Below, piece after piece: positions 40,874-49,880 of a DNA stretch of 64,000 nucleotides. How positions within the stretch are numbered: the stretch's first letter is position 1; each line of letters begins with the position of its first letter. The position numbers were made by a program, and so were the translations under genes. The stretch is from DAIQNV01 sp038748775. Its GTDB lineage: Bacteria > Planctomycetota > Phycisphaerae > Phycisphaerales > UBA1924. Location of the stretch: NCBI GenBank assembly GCA_038748775.1, contig JBCDIT010000004.1:248001-312000 (forward strand), given 5' to 3'. The notes under the pieces are model-generated. The model saw only the letters and a list, made by a program, of their open reading frames with translations. It ran no database searches and was not told the origin of the DNA.

Positions 40874-42652
40874 TCAGAACGGCGCGACCTCGTCGTCGTC
40901 GGGACCGCCCCCGTCGCGATGATCGTCGACGGGGCCGGTCGAAGGCCCTGCTCCGAAGGCGGGTCGCCTCGGAGGCGGGGTCTCGGCGATCGGCGGATCC
41001 TCGGGCGCAAAGCTCGCGTCAGACGGCGCGCCCCAGCCCTGGTCCGCGTGCGGCTGGGGTGGCAGTTGACTCGGCGCCGACGATGCGGAAACGTCGGCGG
41101 AATGCCCGTAGCTTCCCCCGCCACCGCCTCCGGAGCTGTGCCGAAAGTCGTGGTTCTTGAACCTGGTGATCGAGCTGTCCCACGTCAGGTGCACCGTCCC
41201 CGTCGGTCCGTTGCGCTGCTTGGCGATGATCAGCTCCGCCAGGTTCATTTTCTCCTCGTTGTCCGGGTCGAACTCGGGGTTGTTGGGGTCCCATGTTGGG
41301 TCTCCTCGGTGGTAATACGCCTCGCGGTGCAGCAGCGCCACGACGTCGGCGTCCTGTTCGATCGATCCCGATTCACGCAGGTCGCTCATCCGCGGCCTGT
41401 TGTTCTCGCGTTGTTCCGTGCCGCGGTTGAGCTGCGCGAGGCAGACCACGGCGACGTCGAGCTCGCGGGCCAGTGCCTTGACCTGGCGGCTGATCGAGCT
41501 GACTTCGACCTGCCGGCTCTCGGCGCCGGGTGCGGTCAGGAGCTGGAGGTAGTCGATAAAGATCGCTTTGAGCTCGAACTGGTCGACCATCCGCCTGGCC
41601 TTGGCGCGGAGCTGCATGATCGTGAGCCCGGGTGTGTCATCGACGTACATCGGGAGCTGCGACAGCTGGTGTTTCGCGTCGTCGAGCTTCTGCCAGTCGT
41701 TCAGACCGAGATCACCCATCCGGAGCTTCTGCGCGTCGATCCCGGTGATCGAACTCAGCAAGCGCTGGGCAAGCGACTCACGCGCCATTTCGAGGCTGAA
41801 GAACCCCACGCCGACGGACTCCCCGCCGTCGCTCTTCGGGCTCCAAGGCGTGCGCCCGCCGAATGCGACCTGTTCGGCGAGGTTGAGCGCCATCGCGGTC
41901 TTGCCCATCGAGGGCCTCGCGGCGAGGATCGTCAGTTCGCCCGGCTGCAGTCCGTTGGTCAGCTCGTCGAGGTCAGAGAACGCGGTGCGGAGTCCGTTGA
42001 TCCCGCCGCCGACCTCGATCTGTTCGATTCGGTGGAGTTCTGCGTCGAGGATTCGCGCGAGCTTCTCGGGGCCGGACGTCCCGCTCTCTTGGGCGATATC
42101 GAAGATCGCCTGCTCGGCCTCGTCGACGATCAGCAGCCCGTCCTCAGGCCCGCTCTCGCCGGCGTGAAAGGCACGGTGGATGATGCCTGCCGAGGCGTCG
42201 ATCAGGCGGCGCAGCTTCGCCTTTGTGGCAACGATCCGGGCGTAGTGGGCCGCGTGGCGGGCGCTGGGAACCGATTCGGCCAGCTCGACGAGCACCTCCG
42301 GCCCGCCCGAACTTTCGAGCAAGCCCCGGTCTTTGAGTGCCTCGGCGATGAGGAGGGGGTCGCCCGCCTGGTGCGCGTCGTAGACCTCCACGATTGCTCG
42401 GAAAATCGCCCCGTTCGCAGAGCTGTAAAACTGCTCCGCTTTGCTGACGAGCGTCACGACCTCGCCCAGAATGCCCGGGTCGAGCAGGAGCGAGCCGATC
42501 AACGAGCGTTCGGCCTCAAGCGAATGCGGTGGGAGGCGGTCAAAGAGCTTGGCGAGGCCGGCGGAGGCCGCGGCGCCGGCGAGACGATCGCGCCTCGAGC
42601 CGTTGCGAGAAGACGAAGACTCACCACCCGATGACGTCGCGTCCGCTTCCAA
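40874..42652 (-). CDS. dnaB: Replicative DNA helicase DnaB
   Basis: 592 aa, TTG start behind GGAGGGA. The N-terminal domain starts at PPHSLEAERSLIGSLLLDP (41 onward). The RecA-like motor has Walker A ARPSMGKTA (245-253), Walker B FIDYLQLL, and the downstream LAQLNRGTEQR and DLRESGSIEQDADVV segments. It unwinds DNA at the replication fork. Unusual are the added basic/Ser N-terminus and a C-terminal tail of about 80 residues, rich in Gly, Pro, Ser and Asp, probably disordered. No intein seen. Confidence 0.96.
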   Translation of the reverse strand: MEADATSSGGESSSSRNGSRRDRLAGAAASAGLAKLFDRLPPHSLEAERSLIGSLLLDPGILGEVVTLVSKAEQFYSSANGAIFRAIVEVYDAHQAGDPLLIAEALKDRGLLESSGGPEVLVELAESVPSARHAAHYARIVATKAKLRRLIDASAGIIHRAFHAGESGPEDGLLIVDEAEQAIFDIAQESGTSGPEKLARILDAELHRIEQIEVGGGINGLRTAFSDLDELTNGLQPGELTILAARPSMGKTAMALNLAEQVAFGGRTPWSPKSDGGESVGVGFFSLEMARESLAQRLLSSITGIDAQKLRMGDLGLNDWQKLDDAKHQLSQLPMYVDDTPGLTIMQLRAKARRMVDQFELKAIFIDYLQLLTAPGAESRQVEVSSISRQVKALARELDVAVVCLAQLNRGTEQRENNRPRMSDLRESGSIEQDADVVALLHREAYYHRGDPTWDPNNPEFDPDNEEKMNLAELIIAKQRNGPTGTVHLTWDSSITRFKNHDFRHSSGGGGGGSYGHSADVSASSAPSQLPPQPHADQGWGAPSDASFAPEDPPIAETPPPRRPAFGAGPSTGPVDDHRDGGGPDDDEVAPF

Positions 42653-42794
42653 TGCTTCCCTCCAACGGCGCGGCCTTGCACCGGCACAAGAGTGTGCCGC
42701 GCCGACGGCGTGCGGTCGTGCGTTGACAAGTCATCCACGGTTCGTCCACCGAGTGCGCAGGACCCGAACGGCCTTGCGGCCTTAGCATCTGTGC

Positions 42795-43487
42795 ATGACT
42801 GACGACTCTGGGCTTTCTGTGTTGGATTCGTTCGAGGGCGAACTTCTCCCAGACCCGCTTCCGGCGGAACCCTTTACCCTGTTCCGGGCATGGTTCGATG
42901 GTGCCCTTGACGCCAAGCGGCAGCCCAATCCCAACGCGATGACGCTGGCGACCGTCGACGCCGACGGGAGGCCGAGCGCTCGCATCGTGTTGTGCAAAGG
43001 CATCGATGAGGCCACCGGGAGCGTCGTGTTCTACACGAACTACCAGAGCCGCAAGGGTCGTGCGCTCGACGCAAACCCCTACGCGACCTTGGTCTTCCAC
43101 TGGGATTACGCGGACCGGCAGGTGCGCATCGAGGGACGTGTTGAGAAAGCGACCGCACACGAGAGCGACGCGTACTTCCAGTCTCGCCGGTGGGAGAGCC
43201 GGCTCGGCGCGTGGGCGAGCGAGCAGTCCGAGCCGATCGCGAGCCGCGAGGACTTGCTTGCGCAAGTCACCGAGAAGGCGTTGGATCTCGAACTCGATAT
43301 GAGCGCGATCGTCGATGGGGGCGGCGAAGGGCTGGAGATTCCGAGGCCGGCGCACTGGGGCGGGTACCGCGTCGTTGCGGAGCGCGTCGAACTCTGGTGC
43401 GGCGGGACAGGTCGGGTGCACGATCGCGCCGAGTGGAGACGCGCGTCCGAGAGTGGCCCATGGGCAACGACGCGTTTGCAGCCCTAG
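42795..43487 (+). CDS. pdxH: Pyridoxamine 5'-phosphate oxidase
   Basis: 230 aa. FMN enzyme making pyridoxal phosphate from PNP/PMP. Motifs: NPNAMTLATVDADGRPSARIVLCKG (in two parts NPNAMTLATVDADGRPS and ARIVLCKGID), FYTNYQSRKGRAL, FHWDYADRQVRIEGRVEK, YFQSRRWESRLGAWAS, and the C-terminal PAHWGGYRVV ... WRRA. The usual final RLxP is represented by TTRLQP. It overlaps the convergent hydrolase-ATP-grasp gene by four bases at the 3' end. Confidence 0.95.
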   Translation: MTDDSGLSVLDSFEGELLPDPLPAEPFTLFRAWFDGALDAKRQPNPNAMTLATVDADGRPSARIVLCKGIDEATGSVVFYTNYQSRKGRALDANPYATLVFHWDYADRQVRIEGRVEKATAHESDAYFQSRRWESRLGAWASEQSEPIASREDLLAQVTEKALDLELDMSAIVDGGGEGLEIPRPAHWGGYRVVAERVELWCGGTGRVHDRAEWRRASESGPWATTRLQP

Positions 43488-45937
43488 CGCGGCATGAACG
43501 CCCTCAACGCGACGGCGACAAGCCTCGACATAGTGATCGGTTCTGAGCCTTGCTTGGCACGCTTCGCCCCGAGTTCGAACGCGTAACCCCATTGCTTCGC
43601 GAGCACGCTGTAGGCCCAGCGCGTCGAGCGTTTTGGGTCATACAGGTTCGTCGCCTCGCTCGTTGTCCCGTTGAGTTCGATCACGGCGAATCGGCCCGCC
43701 CTGAGTTCGTCTTCGCCGGTCGCCCGGAGATCGAAGCGTCCGAAGTCGTAGGGCTCACCGTTCGGGCCTCGGTACGCCGACGCGACCGCATCGACCGCCG
43801 CCTCGAGGTCGGGCGTTCGCAGGTCTTCGCCGTCGCTGAACATGCAGCCTCGGGAGTGGTTGCCCGCTTCGGTGAGCCGGAGAGACTCGCCGTCGGCGGG
43901 CACGCGCGTGTCGAAGTCGTCGCGGCGCGCGTGCACCGCCATTTGCTTGCGGTATCGAGGGTGCCGCTCGACGAGTTGGCGGAGCGTGCGACGCCCATCT
44001 CCGGTGACCTCTGGCAGCGTCTTGCGGGTGATCGCGAACACGAAGCCTTGCGGGCGTTGCGATGAATCGTCCGTCGGGTCGCCGACGGTCTCGGGCCGGC
44101 GGATCCAGAACACGCCGACTTCGAGGGGACCTGGGTGGAACTTCTGGAGCATCGCCGGGCCGGCGATGGGTGCGAGGGCGCTTTCGAGATCGTCGGGAGA
44201 TCTTGCGATCGCAACGTCGCGCCCGCGTTCGCCGGCATCGGGCTTGACGACGATCGGGAAGCCACCGAGTTCGGCGCGCGAGTCGACGAGTTCGCGCGCC
44301 TGCACGGCGCGATCCGCCGAAGTCCCGGCCGGGGCGACTATGGCGTAGGGCAGCACGCTTGGGTGTTTGATCTTGTCGAGCAGCTCCGCTTTGCTCTCTC
44401 CTTGGATGCCTTCGTCGGGCGGTACGCCCGGGTTGGCGGCCGTCCAGACGAGCAGTGACTTGTGCTGAAGACCGAGGCGCACCAGCGTTGGGACGAGTCC
44501 GGCGTAGAGCATCCAAGACGGCCACCATTCGTGATGGAGCCACTTCGTAACCCACGCGAGCAGACGCCTGCGACCACTCGGCGTTGGGAGCGTGCGTACG
44601 ACCCTGAGCAGCAGCGTCGTGAGCGCGAGCGCGACGACGAATCCGAGGCCCGCCCAGGCGTCGGTGAGGCCTGAGGCCATCGCGGACTGGGCGAGCAGCA
44701 AAGCGATGGCGGTCCAGGCGACATCGGTGATCGCGCGGACCGTGGCGCGTTCGACGCCCGGAGCATCCCACGCGCCGCATGGGGTTAGACGCCGGCCGGC
44801 GTACACCGCGGCCGCCGCGACCCCGAAGTCGAGACTCAGGCTGGCGCAGAGGTACGCGAGGAGGACCGTTGTTGTTTCGGGCCGGAACCTCGCGAACAAC
44901 GCGCCGATCGGAACGACCAGCCACCAAGGCCAATCCCGCGCGGACCGAGCGATCGCGTCGAGCGCACCCAGGGCGCCCGTGCGGACACGCACCGGGTCGA
45001 GGTCTGCGGTATGGGCGAGCGGTTCGACCCCCGGCGTGTCGTGCCGCTCAAGAAAGGGCCGGATCAGGCTTGCGCTGACCTCGGGCTGTTGGAAAGGCAA
45101 GAAGTGCGAGTGGGGGGTCATCGTGAGCCGGCTGGTGGGCATCACGTCGTGGTGCCGCTCTGCGGCCCAATCGGAAACGAGGAAGTCGTTGCGGCCGTGG
45201 AGTACGTAAGAGGGCGTCTCGAGCGAACGCATGATCGGTTCGAGCGTGCGTTGGTCGGTGTCCCAGAAGTTGCGGATAAAGGCGACGCGGTTCTCTCGGG
45301 GGTAGAGCAGCCCGAAGTGCGGGATGAACTCTGGCAGGACGACGAGCGCCGCGTAACCGAGCGCGTACTTGGCGTGCTCGAAGTAGTAGTCGCCCGAGCC
45401 TTCGGTCTCTTGCAGGCCGATGGCGCCGAGCATCGTGATCGAGGCGATGCGATCTGGCGTGCCGGCGATCGTCGCGAGATCCGTCGCGTGGAGCACCACG
45501 GCGCCCCCATTCGACCAGCCGACGAGGTGGGCGCGTTCGATGCCTCGGGCGTCCATGAACGCGAGCACGTAGGCCGCGTAGGCGCGGGCCGAGTAGCTGG
45601 GGACCCAGACTTCGGAGTACCCAAAGCCGGGCATGTCGAGGCTGTAGACGGGGCGGCTGTCCGAGCTGAGTTCCGGTCCGAGGTAGGCGTAGTCGGTCGC
45701 TTGCCCGGGGGATCCGTGGATGAGGATGACCGGGGGACGCGTGTCGTTCTGATTGCCCCAGGCGAGGGCGGCGAGCGGCATCGGACGGGTGTCTGGCTCC
45801 GTGGGCGCGACGTCGGTGAGCGTGTCGAACGGGGTGGGCAGCCGGTACCACTCTGTGGGCGCGAAAGACTGCACGATCGCCGAACCGGTCAGCAGGACGA
45901 GGTAGACCGCGAGCAGGATCCAGCGGGTGCGGGTCAT
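43484..45937 (-). CDS. Fusion of alpha/beta hydrolase, membrane domain and ATP-grasp ligase
   Basis: 817 aa from the ATG at 45937. A signal-anchor helix lies at 6-22. Residues ~65-300 are an alpha/beta hydrolase: oxyanion HGSPG (74-78), nucleophile Ser142 in GWSNGG, acid Asp251 (GRNDF) and a His at 276 or 278 (PHSHF). Residues ~335-500 hold four or five hydrophobic helices. The C-terminal ~300 residues are an ATP-grasp domain: PIVVKPDAGERGRDVA with the ATP-binding Lys565, and FAVIELNGTTSEATNLYD with metal-binding Glu and Asn. An anchored esterase/amidase joined to a carboxylate-amine ligase is unusual; the hydrolase part should face outward only if the first helix is the sole early span. A substrate cannot be named. 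The LysA-like gene lies just upstream on the same strand. Confidence 0.85.
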   Translation of the reverse strand: MTRTRWILLAVYLVLLTGSAIVQSFAPTEWYRLPTPFDTLTDVAPTEPDTRPMPLAALAWGNQNDTRPPVILIHGSPGQATDYAYLGPELSSDSRPVYSLDMPGFGYSEVWVPSYSARAYAAYVLAFMDARGIERAHLVGWSNGGAVVLHATDLATIAGTPDRIASITMLGAIGLQETEGSGDYYFEHAKYALGYAALVVLPEFIPHFGLLYPRENRVAFIRNFWDTDQRTLEPIMRSLETPSYVLHGRNDFLVSDWAAERHHDVMPTSRLTMTPHSHFLPFQQPEVSASLIRPFLERHDTPGVEPLAHTADLDPVRVRTGALGALDAIARSARDWPWWLVVPIGALFARFRPETTTVLLAYLCASLSLDFGVAAAAVYAGRRLTPCGAWDAPGVERATVRAITDVAWTAIALLLAQSAMASGLTDAWAGLGFVVALALTTLLLRVVRTLPTPSGRRRLLAWVTKWLHHEWWPSWMLYAGLVPTLVRLGLQHKSLLVWTAANPGVPPDEGIQGESKAELLDKIKHPSVLPYAIVAPAGTSADRAVQARELVDSRAELGGFPIVVKPDAGERGRDVAIARSPDDLESALAPIAGPAMLQKFHPGPLEVGVFWIRRPETVGDPTDDSSQRPQGFVFAITRKTLPEVTGDGRRTLRQLVERHPRYRKQMAVHARRDDFDTRVPADGESLRLTEAGNHSRGCMFSDGEDLRTPDLEAAVDAVASAYRGPNGEPYDFGRFDLRATGEDELRAGRFAVIELNGTTSEATNLYDPKRSTRWAYSVLAKQWGYAFELGAKRAKQGSEPITMSRLVAVALRAFMPR

Positions 45938-46009
45938 ATGCGGGGAGGTTACGGAATCGGCGGCATCGCTTTCGCGCAACGGAGCTGTCTTCGGCGTCGC
46001 GCCCCGTGC

Positions 46010-47425
46010 TCAGCCCCGCGTTGAGCCCCGGGTGTGGTGCAGGGCATCGGGTTCGGGCCTGATGAGCTCGGCCGCGTTGGCTCTGGGGCGGAGCAGCTTG
46101 GCCTGGAAGTTGTCGACCAGCACCTCGGCCGGCGCGGCATGGTCGGCCAACGGCGCGAGCGCATCGCGTGCGTACGCGCCGGCGTTTGATACCCCGATCA
46201 CGTGCCCGGGCTCGACCGGGGGCATGAGCCGGCCCTCCGCGATGGCATCGCCCGACGCGTAGCTCGGGCCGACGACGTCGGTCCATTGCAGGCCCCTGGT
46301 GTCGAGGCGTTCGACGCCCGGCTTGGGCGGTTCGAGTTCGGGCGGGACGCGCGCCGGCCAGGCGATAACGAGGCCTTCCTTGGGCGGCGGTCGGCGACCG
46401 GGGGACAGGCCGGCGTCGGCGATCACAACGGCGCGGTCTTCGGTGGGCTTGACATCGCGAACGCCCAACAGAAGGTGCGCCGACGGCGCGGCGATCGCGC
46501 GGCCCGGCTCGACGAACAGGCGGCGCGGGAGTTCATCGTCGCGTTGCTCGGTTTCGGTGAGCTGCTGCGCGATGGGTGCGAGAGCGCTCGCGTAGTCGGT
46601 CGGCGGGACCGCGTGCGGTCCCTGGACCGCTGGGAAACCCCCGCCGAAGTTCACGAAGTCGACCCGGTGCCCCGCCTCGCCGACACGTCGGGCGGTGTCG
46701 GCCAGCCGGCCGGCGGCGGCCGCGAACCGGTCGGGCATCACGACGCCCGGCCCGAGGTGCATGTGGAGGCCGGAGAGCTTTACGTGCGGGCGGTTGCTGA
46801 ACTGTTCGAAAAGTCGCGGGGCGAGGCTTGGGGGCAGCGCGAACTTGCCGGTGGGGGGCGGGGCGTCGCCCGGGTTTCTCGTCAGATCGACATCGGCTTC
46901 GAGTTCCGGGTCGAGCCTGAGCGCGACGCGGCAGGAGATGCGGAGCGAGCCGGCGATTTTCGCGATGCGCTCGAGCTCGTCCTCGGATTCGGCCACGAGG
47001 CGGCCGACCGGACCCCTGTAATAGGGCGGACGTCCGTCGACGGTGGCGCCGGCTTGGTAGAGCGGCGAATAGAGCCCGTCGAGGGCAGCGCGGATGTCGT
47101 CATCGGACTTGCCAACGCCGGCAAAGACAACGTCCTGAAACGAGGCGCACGAGAGCCATGCGCGTTCGAGTTCCACACCCGAGGTAGCGGTCATCGCCGC
47201 GCCGTCGGCCGCGAGCAGGCGAAGGCAGCCCATGATCGGGCACGAGCGCAGGGCGAACGTCACGCGCACGCCGATCGGCTCGAACGCGTCGACGAAGGTT
47301 CGCATCCCGGCGCGGAGCGCCGCGGCGGAGTAGACGACCGTCGGCGTGCCGTGGCGATCGGCGATGTCCGCGGCGGGCACGTTTTCGCAGTAGAGCTCGC
47401 CTTGTCGGTATGAGAAGTGCTGCAT
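46010..47425 (-). CDS. Alanine-racemase/LysA-fold decarboxylase-like protein lacking key active-site residues
   Basis: 471 aa. Overall it follows type-III PLP decarboxylases (diaminopimelate decarboxylase type): GTPTVVYSAAALRAG, LHMHLGPG, NFGGGFP, EPGRAI and the C-terminal AGAYA are in family order. However, the PLP lysine of YAVKAN is Arg60 (FALRSC, codon CGC at 47246-47248), and the GPxCESGD motif is GPSYASGD (386-393), losing both the catalytic Cys and Glu. Three independent losses suggest it no longer decarboxylates. It may bind a ligand or use different chemistry. Its end is 72 bp from the start of the ATP-grasp fusion gene, same strand, so the two are probably an operon. Confidence 0.85.
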   Translation of the reverse strand: MQHFSYRQGELYCENVPAADIADRHGTPTVVYSAAALRAGMRTFVDAFEPIGVRVTFALRSCPIMGCLRLLAADGAAMTATSGVELERAWLSCASFQDVVFAGVGKSDDDIRAALDGLYSPLYQAGATVDGRPPYYRGPVGRLVAESEDELERIAKIAGSLRISCRVALRLDPELEADVDLTRNPGDAPPPTGKFALPPSLAPRLFEQFSNRPHVKLSGLHMHLGPGVVMPDRFAAAAGRLADTARRVGEAGHRVDFVNFGGGFPAVQGPHAVPPTDYASALAPIAQQLTETEQRDDELPRRLFVEPGRAIAAPSAHLLLGVRDVKPTEDRAVVIADAGLSPGRRPPPKEGLVIAWPARVPPELEPPKPGVERLDTRGLQWTDVVGPSYASGDAIAEGRLMPPVEPGHVIGVSNAGAYARDALAPLADHAAPAEVLVDNFQAKLLRPRANAAELIRPEPDALHHTRGSTRG

Positions 47426-47458
47426 CGGGTCCCGTCGTGTGGGCGTTGAGCCCTTGGT

Positions 47459-48661
47459 TTACCCGAGTTGCTGGCTCGTCAGCGTGAGCAGGGGCACCAT
47501 GATGCTCATGAGAAGGGCCCCAATAAACAGGAACAGCAGAACAATCAGCAGAGGCTCAAGGGCCGCGAGGAGCCTCGCGGTTAGCGTATCGAGTCGCTCG
47601 GACATGTCGTGGCTGAGGTCTTCGAACGCGCCGTCGAGATCGCCCGCCCGATCGGCGGCGATGAGCAGCGTCTTCGTCGCCGGCGGGAGCGTCGTCATGC
47701 GGTTGAGGAGGGTGCGGAAGACGCCTCCTTCGATGAGCTTCACGCGCAGTTGGTCGATCTCACGACGAAGCGTCGGGTCGGAGATCGAACCGACGCCCAC
47801 GCCCAGCGAGTCGGCGAGCGCGACGCCCGACTTGCTCATCGCGGCCATGACGGCGCAGAACTGGGCGAGCTCTTGGGTGATGAGCACTTCGCTGAGCAAG
47901 GGCACGCGGCGCGCGACCCCGCCGATGGCCGAAGACACCGCGTTCCTGAGCAGGATCAGCGCGATCAACACCCCGCCCACGGCGGCGAGGATCGGCAGCG
48001 TTTGCTCGGTCATGAACCGCCCTAGAGCGATCACAAACTGCGTGTAGACCGGGAGATCGATGCCCGCGTCTTCGAGCGATCCGCCGATCTTCGGGACGAT
48101 CACAGTGAGCATCAGCACGCCCGCCGCGATGCCCACGAAGCTGACGATGGCGGGGTAGATGAGAAGCGTGATCGCCTTGCCCTGGACGGCGAGCTTGCGG
48201 CGGATCGTCTTGGCGAGTTGGGCCGATGCATCGGCGAGGTCGCCGGTTCGCTCCGCGGCCCGGTAGACCGAGACGGTGACACGGTCGAACCCGCCGGCGG
48301 TCGCCGCGGCGTCGGCGAAGCTCGCACCCGCGGCGACCCGTTCACGCATTCTGTCGACCCTCGACCGCTGGTTGGGCTTCACAACGGTCGACGCGACTTC
48401 GAGCGCTTCGACGAGGGGCACGCCTCGCGAGACCAACTGCGAGAGTTGCTCGTTGAGGGCCGCTTGGTCGGTGGGCGACATCGCTTGCTCGGGCGCGAGC
48501 CATCCCGGGACCGTCCACGATCGGAGGACCACGAGCTTGTCACGGCGCAGGGCCTCGGCCAGCGCGCGCGGGCTCTTGGCCCTCCGCAGGCCCATCGATC
48601 GCGAGCCCCTTGGGGTCGCGGCGAGGTAGAAGAACGCTTTGGGGTTGGCGGCTCGTGACAC
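47459..48661 (-). CDS. Type II secretion system F family protein (GspF/PilC-like)
   Basis: 400 aa from a GTG at 48661, chosen because it places the usual start (AFFYLAATPRGSRSMGLRRA) near the N-terminus; no good RBS is seen. Two T2SSF domains each have the FCAVMAAMSKSGVALADSL-type core (first: LNEQLSQLVSRGVPLVEAL), with membrane helices around AITLLIYPAIVSFVGIAAGVLM, ILAAVGGVLIALILL and LEPLLIVLLFLFIGALLMSI. It should be an inner-membrane platform of a type II or type IV-pilus system, but no other gene of such a system is in the window. Confidence 0.9.
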   Translation of the reverse strand: MSRAANPKAFFYLAATPRGSRSMGLRRAKSPRALAEALRRDKLVVLRSWTVPGWLAPEQAMSPTDQAALNEQLSQLVSRGVPLVEALEVASTVVKPNQRSRVDRMRERVAAGASFADAAATAGGFDRVTVSVYRAAERTGDLADASAQLAKTIRRKLAVQGKAITLLIYPAIVSFVGIAAGVLMLTVIVPKIGGSLEDAGIDLPVYTQFVIALGRFMTEQTLPILAAVGGVLIALILLRNAVSSAIGGVARRVPLLSEVLITQELAQFCAVMAAMSKSGVALADSLGVGVGSISDPTLRREIDQLRVKLIEGGVFRTLLNRMTTLPPATKTLLIAADRAGDLDGAFEDLSHDMSERLDTLTARLLAALEPLLIVLLFLFIGALLMSIMVPLLTLTSQQLG

Positions 48662-48779
48662 TGGAGGATGGTACTTCGGCGGTTGGACCGGATGAGGACT
48701 ACCGACAGGCCGGCGATCGGTTCCACTCAAACCGAGCGTTGGCGCCATGCCAACGCCGGTCCCACCGTACCATTTCTGT

Positions 48780-49880
48780 ATGACACAGACCGCCTCGTCG
48801 ACCTCGGTCCCTGACGGATTCGACCATCTCCCGGGCACGATGCGTGCTCTGGTGAAAGACCGGCCAGGGGAGGGCCTTGGGTTTGACCCGTCGAGGCTCA
48901 GGCCCGGCGTGGGGCCCCGCGAGGTGTTGATCCGCGTTAAGAAGACCGGGATTTGCGGGACCGACCGCCATATTTGGCAGTGGGACGAGTGGGCCGCGAG
49001 CCGCATACCGATCGGAATCGTGACCGGGCACGAGTTCGCCGGCGAGGTCGCGGCGGTGGGGGCGGCGGTGACCCGATACTCGGTGGGCGATCGGGTGAGC
49101 GCCGAGGGGCATATTTCTGCGGGTCTCGACTACAACAGCAGGACCGGCAACGCCCACATCGCGAGGGACACGAAAATCCTGGGCGTCGACCGGGACGGGG
49201 TCTTCGCCGACTACGTGACGGTGCCCGAGGAGAACGTGTGGCCGATCCACCCGGAGATTTCGGATCGCGTCGCCGCGACGTTCGATCCGCTGGGCAACGC
49301 GGTGCACACGGTGATGGCGGCCGACGTGAGCGCGAGGAGCGTTCTGATCTCTGGCGTCGGCATCATCGGGCTGATGGCCGTGACGGTGGCGAGGGCAGCG
49401 GGCGCGGCCCGGATTTTCTGCACCGACGTGAACCCGGCCCGGCTCGAGTTGGCCAAGCGGCTCGGCGCCGTCGAGGCGTACGACGTGACGAAGGGCGACG
49501 GCTGGATCGGAGACGTTCAGGCGGCCTGCCACGGCGGCGAGGGCGTCGACGTGCTGCTCGAAATGTCGGGATCGAGCGCGGGGCTGACGGACGGGTTCCG
49601 GGCGCTTCGGAATGGGGGCACGGCGGCGCTGCTGGGCTTGCTTGCCAAGAGCCCGACGTTCGACTTCAACCAACACGTGATCTTCAAGGGCTGCACCGTG
49701 CTGGGGATCAACGGGCGGCGGATGTGGGAGACGTGGTACCAGATGGAAGAGCTGCTGCTCGGCGGTCGGCTCGAACTTGACGAGATCATCACCCACGAGT
49801 TCCCGGTGGAAGACTACGAGAAGGCGTTCGAAACCATGATCTCCGGGGAGGGGATCAAGGTTTTGGTCGACTTCGGGTGA
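48780..49880 (+). CDS. tdh: L-threonine 3-dehydrogenase-like zinc alcohol dehydrogenase
   Basis: 366 aa from ATG 48780. The sequence follows threonine dehydrogenase: KKTGICGTDRHIWQWDEW with catalytic-zinc Cys59, GHEFAGEV (H84, E85), FDPLGNAVHTVM, a Rossmann GVGIIGLMAV and TDVNPARLELAKRLGA. The structural-zinc loop is odd: where the family has four Cys (ITCGHCRNC...HLC in E. coli), this protein has Ala114, Asp117, Ser120 and Ala128, so the structural zinc site is gone. Oxidises threonine to 2-amino-3-ketobutyrate with NAD if canonical. No kbl gene is adjacent. Overlaps the next gene (GTGA). Confidence 0.88.
   Translation: MTQTASSTSVPDGFDHLPGTMRALVKDRPGEGLGFDPSRLRPGVGPREVLIRVKKTGICGTDRHIWQWDEWAASRIPIGIVTGHEFAGEVAAVGAAVTRYSVGDRVSAEGHISAGLDYNSRTGNAHIARDTKILGVDRDGVFADYVTVPEENVWPIHPEISDRVAATFDPLGNAVHTVMAADVSARSVLISGVGIIGLMAVTVARAAGAARIFCTDVNPARLELAKRLGAVEAYDVTKGDGWIGDVQAACHGGEGVDVLLEMSGSSAGLTDGFRALRNGGTAALLGLLAKSPTFDFNQHVIFKGCTVLGINGRRMWETWYQMEELLLGGRLELDEIITHEFPVEDYEKAFETMISGEGIKVLVDFG

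Noticed and set aside
40919..42634. Open frame of 571 codons on the plus strand
   Set aside because: Antisense to dnaB, whose helicase motifs leave no doubt about the coding strand.
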